Shown here: positions 18,950 through 28,084 of the stretch, piece after piece | How positions within the stretch are numbered: position 1 is the stretch's first letter | Layout of the letters: the number at the start of each line of letters is the position of its first letter | NCBI GenBank assembly: GCA_002840555.1 | Contig: PHBJ01000018.1 | Coordinates: 1 to 43,676 of the forward strand | Length of the DNA stretch: 43,676 nt | Direction: 5' to 3' | Source of the DNA: Deltaproteobacteria bacterium HGW-Deltaproteobacteria-13 | GTDB taxonomy: Bacteria; Desulfobacterota; Syntrophia; Syntrophales; Smithellaceae | Notes under the pieces: model-generated | The model's input: the letters and a program-made list of their open reading frames with translations, nothing else | Database searches by the model: none | What the model was told of the DNA's origin: nothing | Position numbers and translations under genes: made by a program

Positions 18950-21387
18950 TGTTACAAAACAAAAGAAGTATCTGGACATTTTTACTGAGCTCTTTGATGT
19001 TTCTGCTCATGGCCGGCGCAGCATTTGCCGGTGAGGCGGACATTAAATTGCCGGATCTGACGCAAGTCAGCTTTTTGGGTGGCGCCCTGGGCGGGTTGAC
19101 CATTCTTAATGCCGGTTTGATCATCTGCTTGATCGGGATGGCTTTCGGTATCATGCAATATGTGCAAACCAAGAATTTGCCTGCGCATAAAGCTATGCTG
19201 GATGTTTCCCAGACTATTTGGGAAACCTGCAAAACCTATTTATTCCAACAGGGCAAATTTTTAATCGCGCTGTGGATTTTAATTGCCGTATGTATGGTTT
19301 ATTATTTCGGCGTTTTACAGGGAAAAGCCGCATCAGACATCATCATCATTCTTGTCTGTTCGATTTTAGGTATTCTTGGTTCTTATACAGTTGCCTGGTT
19401 CGGAATCCGTATCAATACCGTGGCTAATTCCCGCGCTGCCTTTGCATCACTTAGCGGCAAACCCTTGAACATCGTAAACATTTGTCTGCGTTCCGGTATG
19501 AGCGTTGGACTGTTGCTCGTCAGCATCGAACTGTTTTTCATGATCATCATTCTGGCTTACATTCCTAAAGAATTGGCCGGTCCTTCCTTTATCGGTTTTG
19601 CCATTGGCGAATCTCTGGGCGCTTCCGCTCTGCGTATCTGCGGTGGTATCTTCACGAAGATTGCTGATATCGGTTCCGACTTGATGAAAATCGTTTTCCA
19701 TCTTCCGGAAGACGATCCCAAAAACCCCGGTGTTATCGCCGACTGTACCGGTGACAATGCTGGTGACAGCGTTGGCCCCACGGCAGACGGTTTTGAAACT
19801 TATGGCGTTACCGGCGTTGCTCTGATCGCTTTTCTGGCTTTGGCATTGGCGGGAAATCCGGAAATGGCCGGCAAGTTGATTGTCTGGATTTTTGCTATGA
19901 GAATCCTCATGATCATAACGTCTCTGGTTTCTTATTTTGTTAATGACGTTATCAGCAAAGCCGTTTTCGGCGGTACAAAAGCATTTAACTTTGAACATCC
20001 CTTAACCAATCTGGTTTGGATCACCTCTCTTGTTTCCATCGGTGTGACCTTCCTGGCCAGCTATTATCTGCTCGGTGACCTTACTGCACAGTATCAGGGT
20101 TTGTGGTTGCCTCTTTCCATTATCATCAGTTGCGGAACCATCGCCGGCGCGTTGATTCCGGAATTTACAAAAGTATTCACCAGCACCAGTTCACGTCATT
20201 GCGAAGAAGTTGTTAACGCTTCCAAGCAGGGCGGCCCTTCTTTGAACATTCTTTCCGGTCTGGTTGCCGGTAACTTCTCTGCTTTCTGGGAAGGTCTGAC
20301 CATCATGGTTCTCATGCTGGTTGCCTACCTGGTATCCAAGAACCCGGCTGTTATGGCTTTGATGCCTCCGGCATTTACTTTTGCCGCTCCGGTGTTTGCT
20401 TTCGGTCTGGTCGCTTTCGGTTTCCTGGGTATGGGCCCTGTGACCATCGCGGTGGACAGCTTTGGACCTGTTTCCGACAATGCGCAGTCCATTTATGAAC
20501 TGTCCTTGATTGAATCACGTCCCGACGTAAAAGAGCTTGTGAAAAAAGAATACGGAATTGCACCTAATTTTGAAGCTGCCAAGCACTGCCTCGAATCTGC
20601 AGATGGCGCGGGCAATACCTTTAAAGCGACAGCCAAACCCGTGTTGATTGGAACCGCCGTTGTCGGCGCCACCACCATGGTTTTCGGTATCATCATTCTG
20701 CTCGAAGGTCTCTTCGGTAATGTTGTCGCCAAACTGTCTCTGGTTCAGCCGGAAATCATTTTGGGCTTGCTGATGGGCGGCGCGGTCATTTACTGGTTCA
20801 CCGGCGCTTCCATTCAGGCGGTCACCACCGGCGCTTATCAGGCCGTTGTGTTCATTAAGAAGAACATCAATCTGGATAAGAAAGAAGCTTCGATTGAAGA
20901 TTCCAAGAAAGTCGTTCAGATTTGTACCCAGTATGCTCAGAAGGGTATGATCAACATCTTTATCGTGATCTTCTTCATGTGTCTGGCGCTGGCTTTCTTT
21001 AACCCCTACTTCTTCATCGGTTACCTGATCGGTATCGCTTTCTTCGGTCTGTATCAGGCGATCTTCATGGCTAATGCCGGCGGTTGCTGGGATAATGGCA
21101 AAAAGATTGTTGAAGTCGATCTCAAGATGAAAAACACTCCGCTGCATGAAGCCAGCGTTGTCGGCGACACCGTCGGCGACCCCTTCAAAGATACCTCTTC
21201 GGTTTCTCTGAACCCGGTCATCAAGTTCACGACTCTGTTCGGATTGCTGGCAACGGAAATTGCGGTTACCATGACCAATCAGAATTTAAAGACTGGTCTG
21301 GCTGTCTTCTTCTTTGCGATTGCTTTAATATTCGTTTATCGTTCATTCTACAGCATGAGAATTTCTTCTGATAAACTGGGCGATTAA
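18949..21387 (+). CDS. hppA: Membrane-bound ion-translocating pyrophosphatase
   Basis: This integral membrane enzyme couples pyrophosphate hydrolysis to H+ (or Na+) pumping, or may run in reverse to make PPi from ion-motive force. The 812-residue protein starts with a signal-peptide-like segment (cleavage likely after AFA, near residue 27) and then about 16 membrane helices. The catalytic loops are EDDPKNPGVIAD-TGDNAGDSVGP (about 250-272) and VVGDTVGDPFKDTS (about 737-750). The segment GNTFKATAK (about 554-562) has Lys where K+-dependent enzymes carry Ala, pointing to the K+-independent type. It deviates from the usual GNTTKA-x-TKG-x-AIGSA, so it may be a divergent subclass. GGAGG sits before the ATG, which overlaps the pth stop. 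Confidence 0.93.
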   Translation: MLQNKRSIWTFLLSSLMFLLMAGAAFAGEADIKLPDLTQVSFLGGALGGLTILNAGLIICLIGMAFGIMQYVQTKNLPAHKAMLDVSQTIWETCKTYLFQQGKFLIALWILIAVCMVYYFGVLQGKAASDIIIILVCSILGILGSYTVAWFGIRINTVANSRAAFASLSGKPLNIVNICLRSGMSVGLLLVSIELFFMIIILAYIPKELAGPSFIGFAIGESLGASALRICGGIFTKIADIGSDLMKIVFHLPEDDPKNPGVIADCTGDNAGDSVGPTADGFETYGVTGVALIAFLALALAGNPEMAGKLIVWIFAMRILMIITSLVSYFVNDVISKAVFGGTKAFNFEHPLTNLVWITSLVSIGVTFLASYYLLGDLTAQYQGLWLPLSIIISCGTIAGALIPEFTKVFTSTSSRHCEEVVNASKQGGPSLNILSGLVAGNFSAFWEGLTIMVLMLVAYLVSKNPAVMALMPPAFTFAAPVFAFGLVAFGFLGMGPVTIAVDSFGPVSDNAQSIYELSLIESRPDVKELVKKEYGIAPNFEAAKHCLESADGAGNTFKATAKPVLIGTAVVGATTMVFGIIILLEGLFGNVVAKLSLVQPEIILGLLMGGAVIYWFTGASIQAVTTGAYQAVVFIKKNINLDKKEASIEDSKKVVQICTQYAQKGMINIFIVIFFMCLALAFFNPYFFIGYLIGIAFFGLYQAIFMANAGGCWDNGKKIVEVDLKMKNTPLHEASVVGDTVGDPFKDTSSVSLNPVIKFTTLFGLLATEIAVTMTNQNLKTGLAVFFFAIALIFVYRSFYSMRISSDKLGD

Positions 21388-21412
21388 GAGCAGTTTAACT
21401 TTTAACTTGAAA

Positions 21413-21442
21413 GGCGCTCCCGAAACGGAGCGCCTTTTTTTT
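21413..21442 (+). terminator. Rho-independent terminator after hppA
   Basis: A perfect 8-bp GC-rich stem (GGCGCTCC/GGAGCGCC, 21413-21434) with a six-base loop is followed by eight T residues. It closes the ispE-hppA gene run 25 bases after the hppA stop. Confidence 0.93.
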
Positions 21443-21692
21443 ATTCTTGAAATGCCAGGGCGAAAGCGAAGATTTCGGGATTGAAAAGTTGAACAAAACC
21501 ACGAAGCGGAGAGAGTCTCCATGTCCGCCCGGTGTGAAACGGCATCACCGGTTGTTTGGCGTTCCTACCCGTGATTTGAAAATTCGATCTGATTCTTACT
21601 TCTGATTGAGCCAAGACATAACGCCTTGCCGCCTTTAGTCTGGCCGCCTCAATATCATCCGGATTTGGAAGTGGAATATCTGCGATTAATTG
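21441..21692 (-). pseudogene. Possible relic or frameshifted 3' extension, open for 83 codons
   Basis: Immediately downstream of the spermidine-synthase-like gene, the minus strand stays open for about 83 codons in the -1 frame relative to that gene and ends at a TAA inside the hppA terminator. There is no start codon near its beginning. The predicted peptide is soluble, with a basic and aromatic tail containing HTGRTWRLSPLRGFVQLF. I do not recognise it. It could be a decayed gene, a frameshifted C-terminus of the upstream protein, or a dispersed intergenic element that happens to be open. Confidence 0.25.
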
Positions 21693-23299
21693 ACCTGGAA
21701 CATTTCCCTGAGCATCATTTCCGTGCCGAAATAAGGATTGTTCAGAGTGTTTAACCTTTTATCCCTGCTGCTCAGCATCTGATTTAAAAAATTTATATCC
21801 TTTTCATCCAGAGTGATGTTGTTCTTTCCGGCAATATAATAAAGGTCATTAAATACTCCGGATATTTTAGGAAGAACATCGGGAAACACCATTTTAAGTG
21901 TATTATAATTTATTACTTGAGCATCGGGTATGGGTCTGTATGACCATTGTGTGAATATCCCGTCCTTGTTCAAAGCTTTTTTTACAAGCTTATAAAATTC
22001 AAGGGTATATAAATTACTGGAATAAATGACCGAGGGATGTTCAATGTCCATAATAATAAGATCATATTTTTTATTCGTGCCCAGCAGGTATTTATAACCG
22101 TCGTTAAAAATAAGATGAACTTTTGGATTATCCAGAACATTATCCGTAAATTCGCTGAAATATTTGGCCGCTTCCGGCATGACCGGATTGATCTCAACAA
22201 CATCAACCGTTTGAACTTTCGGATATTTTGCTATTTCATTGAGAGTAAACCCGCAGCCCAAGCCGATATTTAAAACCTTAAGATTATCTTTATTCATGGA
22301 ATCCAGGGACATATTAACAAAATTAATTTCACTGACGTTTTTTTGTTTCAATCCGGCGGTGGAACATTGAATCCGGGTGTCAATATATAAATACCTGTTT
22401 TGTTCCATGTCAAAGACTTCGTCAAATACGCTTAATTCGCCGAAGGGTGAATGAGAAAAAAATATTTTCTCTTTAATTTTCACCTTTTGAAAATATTTTG
22501 AGGTTTTTTTGTCTGCAAAGAGAAGATTGTTTTCGGGTATATATTTCCCCTTGCTTTCTTTATTGGAATAAATTTTAGCGATACTATCAAAGGGATTTAT
22601 TGCCAGATAGAAAAAAAAAGAAATCATTAAAAAACAAAGTGCCATTAAAACAAACTTTTTACTTCTCTGAAAAAAAATAAGCAGACCGATCAATAGATTG
22701 ATCAGCACCGAGAAGAAAATCAGAGTTTTAATACCCCAAAATGGAATAAAGAAAAACCCGCTGACTAACGCGCCTAAAACAGCGCCAAAAAGATCCAGTG
22801 CGTAAATGGTGCCGATTTTTTCAGGCAGTTGTTCGATTTTGTCAATCGACATAACAATAATTGCCGGAAATACCATCCCCATTAAAACGGTCGGAAAGAT
22901 AAGATAGAAAAAACTTATGATCAGCTTGTTGACAAGCATCATTTTAACCGAATCGCCGAATAACGGGTAGAGAAGATTAAAAGCGGAAGGAACCAGGTCA
23001 TAATTGGGGAAAATAAAAACGGCATAAAGCGAGATCAGCAATTGCGCGATCAGCATAAATTTCTTTTTATCGGATATTTTTTTTTCAAATTTACTGAAGA
23101 TAAAACTTCCCAGTCCTATCCCGAAAAGAAAGATGGAAATAACGCTGGAAGCGGTGATGGTACTCTCATTGAAAAAATAGTATAAAATTTTTGTAGCGAT
23201 GATTTCATAGGCCAGACTGACAAAACCAGCCAGAAAAGCTATGATCAGCAGCAAATTGTAACTTGGATATGTTTTCGTTCCCGTATGATTATTTGCCAT
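21686..23299 (-). CDS. Membrane-anchored spermidine-synthase-like protein
   Basis: This 537-residue fusion has seven or so hydrophobic helices in residues 1-225 and a Rossmann methyltransferase fold of the spermidine/spermine synthase type in residues 270-510. The nucleotide-binding glycine motif LNIGLGCG lies near 345, followed by the acidic VVEINP. The loop usually containing the catalytic D-x-x-D-P reads DIEHPS, so aminopropyl transfer is doubtful; many family members have unknown substrates. No transmembrane-free partner (SpeD-like) is nearby. Base composition is clearly AT-richer than the housekeeping block, which may reflect transfer. The ATG has no good Shine-Dalgarno. It converges with hppA. 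Confidence 0.75.
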   Translation of the reverse strand: MANNHTGTKTYPSYNLLLIIAFLAGFVSLAYEIIATKILYYFFNESTITASSVISIFLFGIGLGSFIFSKFEKKISDKKKFMLIAQLLISLYAVFIFPNYDLVPSAFNLLYPLFGDSVKMMLVNKLIISFFYLIFPTVLMGMVFPAIIVMSIDKIEQLPEKIGTIYALDLFGAVLGALVSGFFFIPFWGIKTLIFFSVLINLLIGLLIFFQRSKKFVLMALCFLMISFFFYLAINPFDSIAKIYSNKESKGKYIPENNLLFADKKTSKYFQKVKIKEKIFFSHSPFGELSVFDEVFDMEQNRYLYIDTRIQCSTAGLKQKNVSEINFVNMSLDSMNKDNLKVLNIGLGCGFTLNEIAKYPKVQTVDVVEINPVMPEAAKYFSEFTDNVLDNPKVHLIFNDGYKYLLGTNKKYDLIIMDIEHPSVIYSSNLYTLEFYKLVKKALNKDGIFTQWSYRPIPDAQVINYNTLKMVFPDVLPKISGVFNDLYYIAGKNNITLDEKDINFLNQMLSSRDKRLNTLNNPYFGTEMMLREMFQVN

Positions 23300-23525
23300 T
23301 TTTTATAAGTATTATCCCAATCTAAAAAATATATCTATATTTTTTAAATGAAGTTTACTGTACAATGACGACCATTCAAAGAGATTTCCGGGAATTCCGC
23401 TTATGATTTTATGGGTTTTGCCGGATGCATTCCTTGGGCTGATTTCTTTCAAAATTGCTCAAAAGCGCTATTGCCTGTTTGAAATGGATTCATGTCAACA
23501 CCTCTCCGATCAAGAGGATATTTAT

Positions 23526-25820
23526 TTAATATTGCGTGCCGATGGAATTGTAAATTTTGTGATGTGTGCAAACCTCATAATATTTCTTTGATATTTTCCC
23601 GGTAACATCCAGTGCCGTCGGTTGTAATTTATGAATCGGCGCTTCCCGAATGACGATGCGCTGATAATTGCCGTTGGTCAGGGGAACTTTACCCGTATAG
23701 AATTTTACGCTTTCATCATTTTCGGACGGATAAATGAATATTTGCAGGTTGATTTCCCTGGCCAGTTTGTTAAAGCCCTCATCGTTAAGCTCAATTCCGT
23801 TGACATTATAGCGATAAGTGGAGTCATCCGCCGCAGGGTCAATCATTTCTTCCGATTCGCTCTCAAAAACAAATAAATTAAACACGTCATTTTGACTTTT
23901 AAATATCTTACGCAGCAATTTATCGCAACTGGACAGCCGGTCTGCCTGATTGATAGCCTGAGAAATCATTATTCTGGAATTGCCGTCGAATAAAAAAGTG
24001 GGGGGATCCTGACTGTAGCAGATACCAATTCCCAGTTCCAGCACCGGCAGATTATTTTCTTTGTTTTTTTCATTATAGCTGCGAACAATCTGCAATATTC
24101 TAATCGCCAATCCGCATGCCCGCGCCACGCTGTAATTGCCCTGGACAGCGTCTTCATTTTCGAAGATGGACAGGATAATCGCATCTCCTTCAATGAACAC
24201 TTTGGATGCTCCATATTCAGAAAGAACAGCCGAAATAGGATCAAAAAAATTAAGACTGAAATAGGACGCCGGATTCAGCTTCATTTTTCTCATCGTATTG
24301 TTGATGGTCATGGAACCGCGGATATCCGCCTTAATGATCACATGATTGGCAATAGGTTTTTCTTCTTTGACTTTTTCATCCGGGAGCAGAAACTCATTCA
24401 GCGAGTGGTTTTCCCGCGATAATAAAACAATCTTCTCTTCCGTAATGAGATTGATAGAATCCATGGCTTCTTTGATAATACGAAAGTTGTAAAGATCTCT
24501 GTGATATTTGGAAAATATTTTTAGAAACATAATCAGATATTGTTTCTTTTCTTTAGTGGAACAGCGTCTGATCCTCTTGACCGTCTGCAAGAGAGGTTCA
24601 AGCGTGAACTGATCGCCATACAGCGTTCTAAGACGTCTTTTCTGATTTCTCATGGATATTCTTGTCCAGAAATCAACTAAAAATTCTCTGGTCTGTCTTG
24701 GAGACATGGGCGGACAATACTTTTCATATACCGGTTTCATTTCGAAATCAGCGACAACTCTTTGAAGAAGACGGGATTTGTTAAATTTACTGTAGAAAAG
24801 GTTAAGCAGACCTTTCTGTGTTTTGATTCGTTCTTTGAGTTTTTTTAGAGTCTCTTTTGATTCTTTTGTCTTTTTTGCTTTGTCGTAAAGGTCTTGTGAA
24901 TCGAAATAGTCGAACATCCGGTCAATATTATCCGGCCTCATGATTAATGAATCGAACACATAATTTTCAGTATCGTCAATGTCATTTGCTTCTTTAACTT
25001 TTCTGTCACTTGTGTCCGCATTATTATCCTTATAATATTCTCCCTTTAAATCAACCTGGCCAAGCAGTTCATATATTGCCGACTTGATGCTTTTGTAGTT
25101 ATCGATATCTTCAGATCTCTGTCCCATGAGCACATACTCTTCAATAAGAAAAAAATCATCATTGGGATTATTGGTATGGAACAGGGGGTTCGTAAGAAAG
25201 AAACCCGGCAGAATATCACGTGGCGGGAAATGAGTTTCCCGCATATCTCTTAATTTTCTGGTATTAACATCTGCCAGAAGTTCAAACAGTTCCTTTCCGA
25301 CAAGGCGAATGATTTGATTATAATGAAGCTTGGTTTCCGCCAATTTATCTTTAATAAAGAAAATATCGGTCTGGTCATGCTTTTCGGATAGCTGATACAT
25401 TCTAACCAGCGGCTCAATTTGGGCCACCATGTTTTTATATTGAACTTTGATTTCCTCGAGGAATAATTTTACCAGAGCCGTCTGCGCCAGGAAATCAATC
25501 TGAACTTCGGAGGCGGCTCTGGCTTTATTGATTCCATCAAGCAGCACATCATTACAAACGCGTCTCAGCGTCTCCTTTTCTATTTCACAAAATTCTCTCT
25601 TATAATCTTTAAAAAAGAATTCTGTCCCGCTGTATTTTACCATTAAAAGAAAAGCGGTCTTTTTCAAAGCATTGTGAACCTGACGGCTGATATGGACATC
25701 CAAATGAATATTGTCCACGCCTAAAGCGAGTCTGTTCAGGGAACAATAAATATGAAAGTGTTTAACGCCTAAATTTTTAATTGTTGGCGGTTGTTGAAAT
25801 GATTTTAAAATATTTAGCAT
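23526..25820 (-). CDS. Large protein with C-terminal class III nucleotidyl cyclase-like domain
   Basis: This is a 764-residue protein with no signal or membrane helix. Residues 1-480 are charged, helical and unrecognised. Residues about 490-665 resemble a class III adenylyl/guanylyl cyclase domain. They have a first metal Asp in KADIRGSM (near 498), a second in FIEGDAIILSIF (near 545), and an INQADRL motif whose Asn and Arg are four apart, as in the transition-state pair of active cyclases. The remaining segment (to 764) is specific to this protein. AAGGA precedes the ATG. It is AT-rich like its downstream neighbour. Product (cAMP, cGMP or none) and input signal are unknown. No CRP-like receptor lies in the window. 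Confidence 0.6.
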   Translation of the reverse strand: MLNILKSFQQPPTIKNLGVKHFHIYCSLNRLALGVDNIHLDVHISRQVHNALKKTAFLLMVKYSGTEFFFKDYKREFCEIEKETLRRVCNDVLLDGINKARAASEVQIDFLAQTALVKLFLEEIKVQYKNMVAQIEPLVRMYQLSEKHDQTDIFFIKDKLAETKLHYNQIIRLVGKELFELLADVNTRKLRDMRETHFPPRDILPGFFLTNPLFHTNNPNDDFFLIEEYVLMGQRSEDIDNYKSIKSAIYELLGQVDLKGEYYKDNNADTSDRKVKEANDIDDTENYVFDSLIMRPDNIDRMFDYFDSQDLYDKAKKTKESKETLKKLKERIKTQKGLLNLFYSKFNKSRLLQRVVADFEMKPVYEKYCPPMSPRQTREFLVDFWTRISMRNQKRRLRTLYGDQFTLEPLLQTVKRIRRCSTKEKKQYLIMFLKIFSKYHRDLYNFRIIKEAMDSINLITEEKIVLLSRENHSLNEFLLPDEKVKEEKPIANHVIIKADIRGSMTINNTMRKMKLNPASYFSLNFFDPISAVLSEYGASKVFIEGDAIILSIFENEDAVQGNYSVARACGLAIRILQIVRSYNEKNKENNLPVLELGIGICYSQDPPTFLFDGNSRIMISQAINQADRLSSCDKLLRKIFKSQNDVFNLFVFESESEEMIDPAADDSTYRYNVNGIELNDEGFNKLAREINLQIFIYPSENDESVKFYTGKVPLTNGNYQRIVIREAPIHKLQPTALDVTGKISKKYYEVCTHHKIYNSIGTQY

Positions 25821-25929
25821 GGCGTCCTTTATTAAATTGATAAGCGCTTTGTGTTGATAAGGCTTTTACGCTCCAACATAATACGGATAAAAACACGTCA
25901 ATTATTTCTGTCGCTCAGTACATTTCCGA

Positions 25930-26559
25930 TCAAAGGCAGTATCCACGGCTTTTAATCAAGTCCAGGCCTTTACAGAATCCCAGTGAGCAGGCTTTTTTCA
26001 AATCACTGCAGCCCAGTTTGTTATTGTTCTGCAGAAAATAAGCAAGGCCCCGATTGTTATAGGCGTTAGCATTATTGGGTTCCAGTTTAATGGCTTTATT
26101 AAAGTCTTCGATGGCCATTCGATAATCCTTTAACTTGTTGTAATTAATTCCTCTGTTATTGTACGCTTCGGCATAATCCGGTTTCAGACGAATGGCCTGG
26201 CTGCAGTCATCAATCGCCTGTTTATACTGCCCCATGTTATTATATACGGTTCCCCGATTGAAGTAGGCTAAAACAGAATCTGGCTTCAGACGGATGGCTG
26301 TGCTGAAATCATCTATGGCCGGCTGATTCTTGCCGAGGTTTTTGTAGGCAGCGCCGCGCTGGTTGTAGGTTTCCGCGTAATCCGGCTGTAATTTAATCGC
26401 TTTGTTCAGATATTCAATTGCCTTCGCGGGATCGGTATATTGTTTCCCATCCCATAAAAGGTTTGCCTCGTTAATCAAATCCTCCGGGTTTTCACTTGTT
26501 TTCGAACAGGAACAAATAAATGTTAATATGAGAAGTATGGAAATAATGATTTTTTGCAT
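25930..26559 (-). CDS. TPR-repeat lipoprotein
   Basis: The 209-residue envelope protein has a short signal peptide with a hydrophobic core (IIISILLILTFI) and a lipobox-like ICSC, so it is probably lipid-anchored. Four tetratricopeptide repeats follow (AIEYLNKAIKLQPDYAE and similar, 34-residue spacing), then a Sel1-like end with three cysteines. TPR proteins act as protein-binding scaffolds; the partner is unknown. I chose the ATG at 26559 because GGGGG lies six bases upstream and the signal peptide then has normal length. A start at 26604 would add 15 residues before the signal. Confidence 0.75.
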   Translation of the reverse strand: MQKIIISILLILTFICSCSKTSENPEDLINEANLLWDGKQYTDPAKAIEYLNKAIKLQPDYAETYNQRGAAYKNLGKNQPAIDDFSTAIRLKPDSVLAYFNRGTVYNNMGQYKQAIDDCSQAIRLKPDYAEAYNNRGINYNKLKDYRMAIEDFNKAIKLEPNNANAYNNRGLAYFLQNNNKLGCSDLKKACSLGFCKGLDLIKSRGYCL

Positions 26560-26642
26560 GACAGCCCCCATTGATAATTTTAGCACTCTTATTTTAGTTA
26601 CCATAACGACTAAGTAAATTTAATTAATATATTCCCCTTTTG

Positions 26643-28082
26643 TTACTTCATATGCAGAAAAAACTCTGCGGGATGGATACTGAGTTGATCCGGTGGAATC
26701 ACCCGTACAATATTTAAACGGTTCGAACCCTCCTTGATTTTCCGGTCAGCCAGATAAACCATCTCGCCGCGCTGCAAAGCGCCTTTTCCGTCATCCTCAA
26801 GAAGTAAAACAAGCGGCAGACTGCGTTCGGTCTCCTCCGGATAATCCATGACCAGACCGACGGTTCCGTCGCTCAGTTCCACAACAGAGCCGATGGGATA
26901 AATCCCCATCATATGAATAAAGCGCTTCAACAGAATCGTATCAAACCTTTTTCCCGCCTCCTCCCACATCTTTCTGAGCACTTCATCAGGTGTGAAGGAC
27001 TTGGGCCGGTAAACCCGCTCATTTGTCATTGCTTCATAGACATCGGCAATATGAATAATCTTCCCCATAAGACTCAGATGGCCGGTAAACAGAGTCCGGG
27101 GATAGCCGGACATATCCATATTCAGATGATGCTCAAACGGGCCGAGAATAATTCTCGATCTCAAAGACGGGGTGGCGTTCAACATGAGAATTTTTTTGAC
27201 CCCCATGACAGGGTGCGCTTTCAAGAGATCCCATTCTCCGTCAGTCAAAGCTCCGTGCTTGAGAAGAATTTCCTTGGGAACGTCCACCTTTCCCAGATCA
27301 TGAAAAAGACCGCAAATGGTCAAATGCTCAAGAGACGTATCCGATAATTCGATATGCCGGCCCAGACAGGTCGCCAGCAGAGCGACATTGACGGAATGGG
27401 CGTATATGTAATCGTCATATTCTTTGAGAGTTGTCAAACCGATCATCAGAGCAGAATCTTCCTGGACCATATCTACGATATTCTGAGCCAGACGTCTGCT
27501 CTTGCGCACTCCCACCATCCCCTGAGACACTTTATTGGCTACTTCTTTTACCGCCTCGATCGCCAGAAAATAATTTTTACGAGCCTTTTCGTATCGTTCA
27601 TCTTCCAGGCTTTCGCCTTCAACGGTGGTATCCGGCATTGCCGGTTCGACCTCCACCCAGGAACAGTTATGTTCCCGCAGCTTTTGTTCCAGCCACTGAT
27701 GGGGGTCGTCAGATCTTATGGCATCATTGAACAGGCGTGTAAAGGTTATGATGTTATCAGGCGAGGCATCGCCCGACGACTTTAAAAAATTCACGCTTCC
27801 GATGCCTCGCTTCGAAAAAAACTCAACCATGTTGTAAACGACAACTGCCGTGTCCCTGCGGTATCGAAGTTTTTCTCCTCCGAGGTGAAAACGGCTTCGA
27901 TAAAGAAGGAGGCCGACGTCTCCGCCGGCAGTCAGGTCCTTGAGAATATCCTGAAATGCGCGGACACTCATCCGGACAAGCTGATTGTTATCCTGATACA
28001 TACGCACGGTATTTAGCATGTGATACAGGGCTCTCAAAAAATCATGCCCCAATCGTTCCGGAATCGATTGCCGTTCTGACAT
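26643..28082 (-). CDS. HD-GYP domain protein, likely cyclic di-GMP phosphodiesterase
   Basis: This 479-residue cytosolic protein should hydrolyse cyclic di-GMP. Residues 15-125 form an unnamed N-terminal domain also recognisable in the upstream HEAT protein. The HD-GYP domain covers about 190-390, with HDLGK at 261-265, HH at 318-319 and GYP at 326-328. The canonical HHExxDGxGYP reads HHLNMDMSGYP, so one Glu and one Gly are replaced. The metal-binding His and Asp residues remain. A C-terminal beta-rich extension (about 395-479) follows, as in many family members. AAAGGAG precedes the ATG. It starts two bases after the HEAT-protein stop, so the two form an operon. Confidence 0.85.
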   Translation of the reverse strand: MSERQSIPERLGHDFLRALYHMLNTVRMYQDNNQLVRMSVRAFQDILKDLTAGGDVGLLLYRSRFHLGGEKLRYRRDTAVVVYNMVEFFSKRGIGSVNFLKSSGDASPDNIITFTRLFNDAIRSDDPHQWLEQKLREHNCSWVEVEPAMPDTTVEGESLEDERYEKARKNYFLAIEAVKEVANKVSQGMVGVRKSRRLAQNIVDMVQEDSALMIGLTTLKEYDDYIYAHSVNVALLATCLGRHIELSDTSLEHLTICGLFHDLGKVDVPKEILLKHGALTDGEWDLLKAHPVMGVKKILMLNATPSLRSRIILGPFEHHLNMDMSGYPRTLFTGHLSLMGKIIHIADVYEAMTNERVYRPKSFTPDEVLRKMWEEAGKRFDTILLKRFIHMMGIYPIGSVVELSDGTVGLVMDYPEETERSLPLVLLLEDDGKGALQRGEMVYLADRKIKEGSNRLNIVRVIPPDQLSIHPAEFFLHMK

Positions 28083-28084
28083 GA

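Noticed and set aside
23403-23591. 62-codon plus-strand frame between the two AT-rich genes
   Set aside because: There is no Shine-Dalgarno before its ATG, and it overlaps the 3' end of the cyclase-like gene on the other strand.
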